The notes under the pieces are model-generated. The model was not told the DNA's origin, did not search any database, and saw only the letters and a list, made by a program, of their open reading frames with translations. Positions 1-6,788 of a stretch of 7,642 bases of DNA are shown here, piece after piece; within the stretch, counting starts at the first letter, position 1, and every line of letters begins with the position of its first letter. The translations under genes and the position numbers were made by a program. The stretch comes from Methanomassiliicoccales archaeon (GTDB lineage Archaea; Thermoplasmatota; Thermoplasmata; SG8-5): assembly GCA_030636255.1 (NCBI GenBank), contig DAOVXH010000083.1, positions 1-7,642 on the forward strand, in the 5' to 3' direction.

Positions 1-3000
1 CAGGCCTTGGAACCTATGAAGGTGCAATATATTTAGACCACGATGTGCAGGAATGTAATGAGACAGTATACGATGCATCTGGCTATCCAATTACTACCGA
101 GCGATTTTTCAACACCACTGACAGAATTGCTAATCTAAGCCATGGTATAAGTGGCCTCAACCTTTTCAAGATGAGTCCAACAGGTTCCTTCCAGAACGAA
201 TCCATGGTATACCAGACTGAAGGAGATGAGGGAGACACCCCATGGGGATTCTATTTGCCTAATGGCAATATAACCGGAGATGTGACCCTTAATGTATTCT
301 GGGATTACTCTCGTATTGGAGAACCGACCTGGAGTGCTTGGGGCGAAACTTCATGGTTAACTGGCACATACATTGTTGACAATGATACTGGATATGTAAC
401 ATTGACAGATTCAGGATGGTGGGGAAACCCGGACACAATGTCATGGTGGAAGATATATGCCTGGTATAATTACTCAGAACCAACGCTTTTGACCTACCCG
501 GCAGATTATGAATTGTTCCCGGAAAACGGAACAGTCATGCTCGACCCGGCCCAGGCACTGACTGCTGGTGAGTACCTACGTGGTGAAACCTATGATATAC
601 CAGCACCAAGATTGAGCAATAACAATCTACTTGTGGACTCACTTACCCTTTGGGTAGATGGGGCAGAAATGGACACAGCAGATTACTCAGTTAACTGGGA
701 CACTGGAACAATTAACATATTTGCCTTGAATCCGGCTACCACTCTGATAATTGCCAATTACAGTTATTATGCCCAGACAATAACAATACCAGTGGCAGCC
801 ACTGTAAGTGGAATTAACTGTGATTTCAGTTTCGGAGGAGCTACAACCATATCCCAGGATATGTATAACAATAGCCAGATGTCTGGCGGTATGTGGGACA
901 ATGATGACTATGCCGGCGGAGATTGGCGTTTCTATTATGTCTACATTCCAGAGCAAGGGTCTTTTAATAACCAAGACAGCGGTTACAAAATGGTCATTGA
1001 CCTTAACTGGACAGCAATTCCAACAGATATTGATATTATGATATATGCCAAGCCAAATATTGGCGCACCTGCTGAGAATTTCGGTACTGAAGATGATTCC
1101 CATCAACCAGATTCTGATAGGTACGGCCCATACTATCTTGAGCAAGTGGCAAAGAGCGAGGCTCCAGCAGGAACCGTGGCTTTCTACACCTCCACAGGAG
1201 GAAGCGAAGAGATATTGGCTGGTGAACTGAGGTCTGGCTTGAATCTAATTGTGTTGCATTGTATTAATATTAATGGAACAGAGATAAATGAGGACATCAG
1301 CGCAAAGGGCGGTTGGATTAAACTCAGCGAAGAAAAGGTAGTAGCACGCACCAATGAACTTGCAGGCCAAGCATCTGTTGAATTCATATCAAATATGGAC
1401 TGGGACGCAGGCATAACAGCTTCTGTGCTTGGTCCAGCAATATCTGAGATGGAAAAGGACCTGGAAGTCTGGCAAGAAGGTGAAGCAGACATGATTGCCC
1501 AGGATGAGGCAATTACCTGGCGTGACTATATCTTTACATACAGATATGCAAGTTACTTCAAGTTCATAGAGGTTGAAAAAGCATCAACACTTGAAGTGGA
1601 GATATGGGATCAGGGAGGCGACGACCTTGACCTTGCAATATTCTATGATGTCAATGGTGACGATACCATAGACTGGGAGGATATGATACACGATGGTGAT
1701 TATGGCATGGGTGTGGAAACCACCGGCCAATGGAGCATGGGTGGATTTGCCCTATGTGCTGATGCCGACGGAAATGAACATATCAAGCTTATTCTGCCAC
1801 CTGATGGAAAATACATAATTGCCGTATATGGCTGGGGTGTAACCAGCGGCGGCAGTGAAGAAGACGAAGGTAGCCCACCGGCTCTATTTGATATGAAGAT
1901 AAGTATGATTGTCGCAGGTGTCGCAGGATATGGACTAGATGCCTATCCAGGCGATGACACCAATGAGAGCATTAGCGGCTTTGAGTCCAATGTTTCATTG
2001 AAGGCCTTCACCATTCAGCAGGTCAATGTTACCTGGAGCTTCCCAGGAGGCACACCAGATGGCGGATATGGTGGTATAGTATACATCGGCCCCGGAAATG
2101 CACCTGGCCTGGTTGCTTTCGCTGCAGACATCATACTGGACACAGAAGCACCTGAAATTTTGGGAGCGTCTCCTGCACCATATGAGATTATAAATATTAA
2201 ACGACCCGAAATAATAATTCAAATAGAGGATCTTGAACGGGCCGAGGTGGAAGGTGGTAAATTCAGAATGGCATTGGATGGTGTAGATGTCACCTCACTG
2301 GCTAGAATAAGCGCTGTGGAAGATGAGGAGTTCGGAGGTAGTGGTTATCCCAGAGGTATGATGATCTATAGGCCCAGTGGACCTCTTGAGGAAGGCGGCC
2401 ATGAGGTGGAGGTATACTCTGCCGATTGGACAGGAAATGAAGGCTATGAGTCCTGGGTATTCACTGTTGATACCATTGCACCAGAGATTGAATTGAATAG
2501 ACCAGATTTAATCTACACCGGCTCATCAAGCACACTCATAACTGGTATGACCGAACCTGATACTGTCATTAAGGTATCTGGAGGAACAGGCATAGTGGAT
2601 CAGAAACCGGACGGATATTTCACAATAGATCTCATGCTGTTTGAGGGAGAAAATTCATTCTCTATCAAGTCAACAGACATTGCCGGTAATACCAAGACAG
2701 TCAGTCAGAAGGTAATATATGATACAGATATACCTGTGTTCGACCGTGTTGTGGCCTTGGACGGCACTACCACCAACAAGAGGGTCACTGGAATTTATGG
2801 CGAAATTACTGAGCCAGGAACGCTTCTGGTAGATGGAAATATAGTTCTTGTGAACAGTGATGGAACATTCAAATATGAGAATGTAGAGCTTCTTGAGGGC
2901 CCAAACATGGTGGTCATGGAATTCACAGATGTGGCTGGAAACACTGCCAACAATTACATGAACATCACTCTTGACACAGCAGCACCGGAACTGAGCTTGA

Positions 3001-3809
3001 CTGACATTGAAAGTATTGTCTATGAGGAACAGTTAAATGTTTCAGGAATTACCGATTTGGATGTTGCATCCCTTACCATAAACGGCAAGCTTGTTAGTGT
3101 TGATGATGGAACAGGAGACTTCCAGAATGCCATAACTCTGAGCCCAGGCACAAACACCATAGTGATTGAGAGCAAGGACAGGGCAGGAAATTCAGTACAG
3201 GAAATTATGACTGTTTCCTACATGTCTGTTGTCGAGGGAACAAACTGGGCAGCCATCAGTGTTATGATTGTCCTGCTTGTGGTTGGTCTTGTACTAGGTC
3301 TTATGTTTGGCGGATTGATTGGCGGTAAAGCACCAGCAGAAGAATCGGTTGATGATATGCCACCAGAGGAACTGGATGCAGAAGAGATTCCCGAGGACGG
3401 ATTGCCATTGGATGAGGAGATTCCAGAAGATGGAGATATTGAGGAAGTATCCGAGGATGTGGACTCACTGGACTCTGAAGATATGGATTCACTAGACTCC
3501 GATGAACCACTGGATGAAGAGATGCCATCAGAAGATATACCAGACGATGCAGAACCGATTCCAGCCGAAGAGGGCATGCCAGAGGATTTGCCAGAGGAAG
3601 AAACCCTAGACGAAGAGCCTGTTGACATATCTGAAGAAATTACTTCTGAAGAGGCAGACCTAGATGAGCCAGAAGTGGATGCAGAGGAAGTTCCAGAAGT
3701 GGATGTCGAGGAAGACCCAAGAATAGTAAAGCTCAGGGAAGCCTTCGAGTCCGGCAAAATATCCGAGGAACTTTACGAGAAGAACCTGGCACGCTTTAAG
3801 GACCAATAA
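1..3809 (+). CDS. Large membrane-anchored, Ig-repeat surface protein, 5' partial (possible C-terminal part of a subtilisin-like protease)
   Basis: The frame is open from the left edge (first full codon at 3). The GTG at 45 is only the first start-like codon, so the true start lies upstream. Numbering residues from that GTG: 1-270 is beta-rich with 10 Trp between 67 and 140; about 285-430 and 500-615 look like two PPC-type beta-sandwiches (DWRFYYVYIP at 293, DLDLAIF near 527), the second carrying an EF-hand-like loop at 535-546; four Ig-like repeats start at D699, D809, D893 and D977; a transmembrane helix spans 1068-1094; an acidic tail covers 1096-1225; a SHOCT-like hairpin ends the protein at 1254. 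All 17 N-X-S/T sequons lie before the helix, so the N-terminal part is probably outside and glycosylated. From memory, the 290-430 region resembles the C-terminal extensions of archaeal pyrolysin-type S8 proteases. No catalytic triad is visible here, so protease identity is inference; an adhesin or S-layer-associated protein is the alternative. Confidence 0.93.
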   Translation, partial: GLGTYEGAIYLDHDVQECNETVYDASGYPITTERFFNTTDRIANLSHGISGLNLFKMSPTGSFQNESMVYQTEGDEGDTPWGFYLPNGNITGDVTLNVFWDYSRIGEPTWSAWGETSWLTGTYIVDNDTGYVTLTDSGWWGNPDTMSWWKIYAWYNYSEPTLLTYPADYELFPENGTVMLDPAQALTAGEYLRGETYDIPAPRLSNNNLLVDSLTLWVDGAEMDTADYSVNWDTGTINIFALNPATTLIIANYSYYAQTITIPVAATVSGINCDFSFGGATTISQDMYNNSQMSGGMWDNDDYAGGDWRFYYVYIPEQGSFNNQDSGYKMVIDLNWTAIPTDIDIMIYAKPNIGAPAENFGTEDDSHQPDSDRYGPYYLEQVAKSEAPAGTVAFYTSTGGSEEILAGELRSGLNLIVLHCININGTEINEDISAKGGWIKLSEEKVVARTNELAGQASVEFISNMDWDAGITASVLGPAISEMEKDLEVWQEGEADMIAQDEAITWRDYIFTYRYASYFKFIEVEKASTLEVEIWDQGGDDLDLAIFYDVNGDDTIDWEDMIHDGDYGMGVETTGQWSMGGFALCADADGNEHIKLILPPDGKYIIAVYGWGVTSGGSEEDEGSPPALFDMKISMIVAGVAGYGLDAYPGDDTNESISGFESNVSLKAFTIQQVNVTWSFPGGTPDGGYGGIVYIGPGNAPGLVAFAADIILDTEAPEILGASPAPYEIINIKRPEIIIQIEDLERAEVEGGKFRMALDGVDVTSLARISAVEDEEFGGSGYPRGMMIYRPSGPLEEGGHEVEVYSADWTGNEGYESWVFTVDTIAPEIELNRPDLIYTGSSSTLITGMTEPDTVIKVSGGTGIVDQKPDGYFTIDLMLFEGENSFSIKSTDIAGNTKTVSQKVIYDTDIPVFDRVVALDGTTTNKRVTGIYGEITEPGTLLVDGNIVLVNSDGTFKYENVELLEGPNMVVMEFTDVAGNTANNYMNITLDTAAPELSLTDIESIVYEEQLNVSGITDLDVASLTINGKLVSVDDGTGDFQNAITLSPGTNTIVIESKDRAGNSVQEIMTVSYMSVVEGTNWAAISVMIVLLVVGLVLGLMFGGLIGGKAPAEESVDDMPPEELDAEEIPEDGLPLDEEIPEDGDIEEVSEDVDSLDSEDMDSLDSDEPLDEEMPSEDIPDDAEPIPAEEGMPEDLPEEETLDEEPVDISEEITSEEADLDEPEVDAEEVPEVDVEEDPRIVKLREAFESGKISEELYEKNLARFKDQ
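2139..3221 (+). repeat. Four tandem Ig-like domain repeats within the surface protein
   Basis: Four protein-level repeats open with D-T-x-x-P (DTEAP, DTIAP, DTDIP, DTAAP) at residues 699, 809, 893 and 977. Each closes with a D-x-x-GN motif (DWTGN, DIAGN, DVAGN, DRAGN) and a final beta-strand. The last three have an exact 84-residue spacing from start to start; the first unit is 110 residues long through an insertion around the acidic Gly-rich stretch. The pattern matches bacterial-type Ig-like domains that act as stalks on surface proteins. The units have diverged at the DNA level, so this is not a recent duplication. Confidence 0.8.
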
Positions 3810-3819
3810 ACAAACGAAT

Positions 3820-3860
3820 AGGGGGCCTTCGGGCCTCCTCTCTTTTAATTTTTAATTGTT
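3820..3860 (+). terminator. Hairpin terminator with UUCG tetraloop and T-rich tail
   Basis: Eleven bases after the stop of the surface protein gene, AGGGGGCC (3820-3827) pairs with GGCCTCCT (3832-3839) over 8 bp with one G-U pair, closed by a C(UUCG)G tetraloop. A T-rich stretch follows (3841-3860). This looks like a bacterial intrinsic terminator, although archaeal RNA polymerase usually needs only the T-rich tract. The convergent gene ends at 3861, so the same hairpin lies just behind that gene too; its minus-strand tail is poorer in T, so it should work best for the + transcript. Confidence 0.75.
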
Positions 3861-5081
3861 TTATTCAAAAATTGCATCAAAGGCCTTGAGGCATCGTACT
3901 ACCCATACTTCTTCCTTGGTCAGGCCCTTTGTGTCAATAACTTTGTCAATTTCTTCGGAATTAACAAGCTTCAGAGCCAGAGGATGGCCCTGGGTCATGG
4001 CGTATACTCTCTCACTCTCGTCTGGCTCCATACCAAGCTGACTCATAAACTCCATGGCCTTTTCATGATCTAGACCCTTAACTACCAGGTCATTTCCACC
4101 CAGGTCTCCCAGGCATGGTGAGGCCATGAGCCCTTCTCTATCTCTGGTAATGAGAATGAAACTAGTTCCCTTTGTATTTCTGGAGTTTTCACATATCATA
4201 TGAAGTAATTGCATAACTTCTCTTTTTAGATCAAAAACATTATCAATGACCACAATTGAATCAGAGTCCTGAACATCTTTCAACAGAGCGCCGGCACTCA
4301 TTCCGATATCCAAATCTTTTGACACACGCAGCATCTTCTTCATCTCGTTTCTGCCAAGGCGCACATAGAAATCTGAAAGAGCCTCAACGACACTTCTGGC
4401 AGAATCCCAATCATGGGCCGTGTACCACATTATATTCTTGCTACCTTCGTAGTCCTTCAGAACCTTCCAGACAAGACTTGTCTTGCCAATGCCCTTGATG
4501 CCACTGACAACCAATAATCTTTTGTCACCATCAATGCTCTTCTTGAGATGTGCCATCTCATTCTCACGGTCCACAAAAATTTCCGGTTCCGGGACAGCAT
4601 CTAATGTGGAAACATAAGGAAATTCATCCTTTCCCTCCAGGGAGCTTTCTAGAAGAACCTCTTCATTGAAATATGTAAGAATAATGATTGATGGCGTGAT
4701 AGTTCTGGCCTTGAAGATAAGCTCGTCGATGGCAACTAGATTTTCATTACCTTCCGAGTCTCGGAAAAGCACCTTCTGGCCCCTGAACTCATCAACCAAA
4801 TCATCTGCAATCTTTTTTCCTTTTTTTAGGAGAAAGTAAGCTTTACGTTTTCTCTTGAGACCGCCGATATGGACAAGTGCCTCATCTATGTAAATATCAT
4901 CAAGAAGCTTCTTTGTGGCCCTGGGAACATGGTTGATTCTGATTCCAATAGCTTCTCCAATACCCTCCTGGGTCTGACCCATGGCTGCCCCTTCATTGAT
5001 TGGGTCCATGGAATAGTCCCTGAGGTGTATTAAGATACGCTCATTGACACTAAGATCCTCTATTCTCATCCACATTGCCAT
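3861..5081 (-). CDS. Winged-helix / STAND-type NTPase, short form
   Basis: About 406 residues from the ATG at 5081. Residues 36-90 look like a winged helix-turn-helix (TQEGIGEAIGI, then HVPRATKKL, then a basic wing). About 165-370 is a STAND/AP-ATPase-like NTPase: an FVDRE linker motif, Walker A G194-IKGIGKT-201, Walker B with D280-N281, FILITRDR around 308-315 and GHPLAL at 365. Such proteins are signal-responsive regulators in which nucleotide binding drives a conformational switch and C-terminal repeats usually sense a ligand. This one ends just where the next winged-helix domain would begin (LTKEEVWVVRCLKAF), with no sensor repeats. The frame is open back to 5180, but that extension would cover the shared TATA element and does not look like protein. 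ATGs at 5081, 5075 and 5069 are all possible; the domain itself starts at MRIEDL (5069). It is divergent from the peptidase gene; its ligand and targets are unknown. Confidence 0.88.
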   Translation of the reverse strand: MAMWMRIEDLSVNERILIHLRDYSMDPINEGAAMGQTQEGIGEAIGIRINHVPRATKKLLDDIYIDEALVHIGGLKRKRKAYFLLKKGKKIADDLVDEFRGQKVLFRDSEGNENLVAIDELIFKARTITPSIIILTYFNEEVLLESSLEGKDEFPYVSTLDAVPEPEIFVDRENEMAHLKKSIDGDKRLLVVSGIKGIGKTSLVWKVLKDYEGSKNIMWYTAHDWDSARSVVEALSDFYVRLGRNEMKKMLRVSKDLDIGMSAGALLKDVQDSDSIVVIDNVFDLKREVMQLLHMICENSRNTKGTSFILITRDREGLMASPCLGDLGGNDLVVKGLDHEKAMEFMSQLGMEPDESERVYAMTQGHPLALKLVNSEEIDKVIDTKGLTKEEVWVVRCLKAFDAIFE

Positions 5082-5128
5082 CCTGAATTTCGTATAATAA
5101 CTTAGCGAACAACATTTCATAGACCCAA

Positions 5129-5138
5129 AATTTAAATT
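5129..5138. promoter_or_regulatory. Palindromic TATA element shared by the divergent STAND ATPase and peptidase genes
   Basis: AATTTAAATT is a perfect 10-bp palindrome and the only TATA-like core in the 89-base gap between the divergent starts. Going right, a start site about 25 bases downstream would fall near 5160, about 10 bases before the peptidase ATG (5171). Going left, it would fall near 5105, about 24 bases before the ATG at 5081. Both geometries fit archaeal TBP/TFB promoters. Transcription start sites are inferred, not seen. Confidence 0.6.
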
Positions 5139-5170
5139 GCATAGTTCATTTGAGGCACTGGGTGTAAAAT

Positions 5171-6277
5171 ATGGAGCCAAGGGTAAAAAGATTATTTGAA
5201 AATATTGAAAAGGAAATGGACGAAGTTCCTGACGCAGTGGTCATAGCAAATGCCACAGATCCACATCTGGACTACACGTTTTTCTATGTGACCAGGCTGG
5301 AGGTTGGCAGGTTCGAAGGCAGTGTTGCGGTTCTTTATCCAGATGGTGAACTTCATGTTATTACATCACTTCTTGAGGCAGAAAGCGCTTCCAAGGGCGA
5401 TTTTAATCTACACGTGTTCAAGACAATAGATGAATTAAATGAAATTGTAGACGACCTTCTGAAGAATGCCAAGAAAATAGGAATCAACGGAGACGAGCTA
5501 ACTTACAAAATGTACAATTTCATCAAAAAACATGCAATTGACAATTCAGAATTAATTGACATTTCAAAATTCATTAAACTCACAAGAATGGTTAAAGATG
5601 AAGCAGAAATCAAAACCCTAAGGAAAGCATGTGAGATTGCTTCGGAAGTTGCAGAATTGATGATAGATTTCATTGAGCCAGGCATGATAGAATATAAAGT
5701 TGCAGCAGAAATGTCCTATGAAATGCAAAAAAGAGGCGCCATAGGCCCGTCTTTCGAAACGATTATGGCATTTGGTAAAAACAGTGCAGAGCCACATTAT
5801 AGCGCAGGCGAGGCAGTTCTGGAAAAAGGGCAGTTTGTTCTCATGGACTTTGGGGCAGTTTACAAAAGATATTGTTCTGACATCACAAGAACATATTTCT
5901 GTGGCCCAATTTCTGACAAGCAGAGAAAAATTTATGAAACTGTCGCAGAGGCACAGAGACTTGCCCTTGACACCATCAAAGTAGGGGTACCATGCAGTGA
6001 GCCGCACATTGTTGCAGCAGAATACATAAACTCAACAGAATTCAAGGATTTGTTCACACATGGCCTAGGCCATGGTTTAGGGTTGGCAGTCCACGATGGT
6101 GGCGGTCTCAATCCCCGGGCAGAGGACATAATCATGGAGGATGGCATGGTGTTTACAGTGGAACCAGGCATCTATATTCCAGGCTTTGGCGGAGTTAGAA
6201 TAGAAGATGATATAGTCGTAAGAAAGGATGGTCCTGAATTGCTGACAACTGCAAGAAAGGACATAATCGAGCTGTAA
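5171..6277 (+). CDS. M24B metallopeptidase, Xaa-Pro dipeptidase/aminopeptidase
   Basis: 368 residues, close to the length of archaeal Xaa-Pro dipeptidases (prolidases). Residues 1-130 correspond to the creatinase-type N-terminal domain and about 135-368 to the pita-bread catalytic domain. All five expected metal ligands are present: D226 (MDFG), D237 (CSDITRT; the 11-residue spacing is typical), H301 (second His of HGLGHGLG), E331 (TVEPG) and E345 (RIEDD). The enzyme should be a cytoplasmic, two-metal hydrolase that cleaves the bond before proline, probably in peptide recycling. Sequence alone does not separate dipeptidase from aminopeptidase. The ATG at 5171 is preceded by GGTG six bases upstream and probably a very short leader. 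It is divergent from the STAND ATPase, and its stop is two bases from the end of the convergent membrane protein gene. Confidence 0.95.
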   Translation: MEPRVKRLFENIEKEMDEVPDAVVIANATDPHLDYTFFYVTRLEVGRFEGSVAVLYPDGELHVITSLLEAESASKGDFNLHVFKTIDELNEIVDDLLKNAKKIGINGDELTYKMYNFIKKHAIDNSELIDISKFIKLTRMVKDEAEIKTLRKACEIASEVAELMIDFIEPGMIEYKVAAEMSYEMQKRGAIGPSFETIMAFGKNSAEPHYSAGEAVLEKGQFVLMDFGAVYKRYCSDITRTYFCGPISDKQRKIYETVAEAQRLALDTIKVGVPCSEPHIVAAEYINSTEFKDLFTHGLGHGLGLAVHDGGGLNPRAEDIIMEDGMVFTVEPGIYIPGFGGVRIEDDIVVRKDGPELLTTARKDIIEL

Positions 6278-6279
6278 AT

Positions 6280-6738
6280 TCAACGAGGTCTGACACATCT
6301 TCTGACCATTTTTCTTTTCTTAGGGATAGGTCTGGCCCTCTGCAGAACCTCATAGACATAGCTAAGCACTCCAACCAATACCAAGGCACTGGCTATTATG
6401 AAAATCAATATTGAAGTAATTCTCACCGGAAGAATGTCAAATTGGGCAATTAGCGATACGAAATAAATAATCATGCTACCCTTTACAAAGAAAAGAACCG
6501 TGTTTGGGATGTTAAAACTATTGGCTCTAACTGGTCCAGATTGCATAGCCAGCATATAACCTATTCCAAAAACCATACTTATGGATATTACGGTTATGCA
6601 AAAAATTATTACGCCAATATTTGTTATAACTCCAAACATCTCAAGGGCCAGAATAAATCCTATTATTATGTAGCCCCGGACAAGGAGCTTGAGTACAGGC
6701 GGAAACTTGATTTTTGAATTTTTTGCATTCACTGGCAT
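6280..6738 (-). CDS. Small four-helix membrane protein, function unknown
   Basis: 152 residues if started at 6738. Four hydrophobic segments are clear, at about 18-38, 41-63, 79-99 and 107-130. A 22-residue C-terminal tail is strongly basic (PKKRKMVRRCVRPR), and the N-terminal 17 residues contain four Lys. By the positive-inside rule both ends should be cytoplasmic, consistent with four crossings. No catalytic motif or known transporter signature is visible and I do not recognise the family. It has its own TATA box, with a predicted leader of roughly 10 bases. It is divergent from the GAPDH gene and converges on the peptidase gene with a two-base gap. Coding is supported by the consistent helix pattern, the promoter and the GAGGAG site. 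Confidence 0.8.
   Translation of the reverse strand: MPVNAKNSKIKFPPVLKLLVRGYIIIGFILALEMFGVITNIGVIIFCITVISISMVFGIGYMLAMQSGPVRANSFNIPNTVLFFVKGSMIIYFVSLIAQFDILPVRITSILIFIIASALVLVGVLSYVYEVLQRARPIPKKRKMVRRCVRPR
6309..6321 (+). terminator. T-rich tract, likely terminator of the peptidase gene
   Basis: TTTTTCTTTTCTT lies 32 bases past the peptidase stop, with no hairpin, as expected of archaeal oligo-T terminators. It sits inside the convergent membrane protein gene, where the opposite strand encodes the KKRK of the basic tail, so these bases would serve both roles. Confidence 0.5.
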
Positions 6739-6744
6739 CTCCTC
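6739..6744 (-). promoter_or_regulatory. Ribosome binding site abutting the ATG of the membrane protein gene
   Basis: GAGGAG on the minus strand directly touches the ATG at 6738, with no spacer. The third codon is GTG (6732-6730), six bases from the site, which is a more normal spacing. Translation may therefore start at that GTG, shortening the protein to 150 residues. Confidence 0.55.
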
Positions 6745-6768
6745 ATCATGTTAATATGTAGCACGATG

Positions 6769-6776
6769 TTTATATA
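6769..6776 (-). promoter_or_regulatory. TATA box of the membrane protein gene
   Basis: TATATAAA on the minus strand is a near-ideal archaeal TATA box. A start site some 22-27 bases downstream falls near 6745-6750, giving a very short leader that still holds the GAGGAG site. Confidence 0.7.
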
Positions 6777-6788
6777 CCTATGCTGCTG

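Noticed and set aside
45..47. GTG at 45 as the true start of the surface protein.
   Set aside because: The same frame is open to the window edge (reading LGTYEGAIYLDHD before it), and there is no signal peptide or ribosome binding site, which an exported protein would need.
687..1145. A 152-residue minus-strand frame inside the surface protein gene.
   Set aside because: It lies entirely opposite a strongly supported coding sequence and shows no motif or start signal.
3218..3757. A 179-residue Ser-rich open frame on the minus strand.
   Set aside because: It is the reverse complement of the acidic Glu/Asp/Pro tail; the GAA, GAT and GAG codons read as Ser-rich on the other strand. There is no promoter or ribosome binding site.
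5091..5100. TTATTATACG (minus strand) as a second TATA box for the STAND ATPase.
   Set aside because: It is only about 10-20 bases from the plausible ATGs, too close for a TATA box unless translation starts well inside the winged-helix domain.
5082..5180. N-terminal extension of the STAND ATPase to an ATG at 5180.
   Set aside because: The extra 33 residues would cover the TATA palindrome and overlap the peptidase start, and they do not resemble the start of the winged-helix domain.
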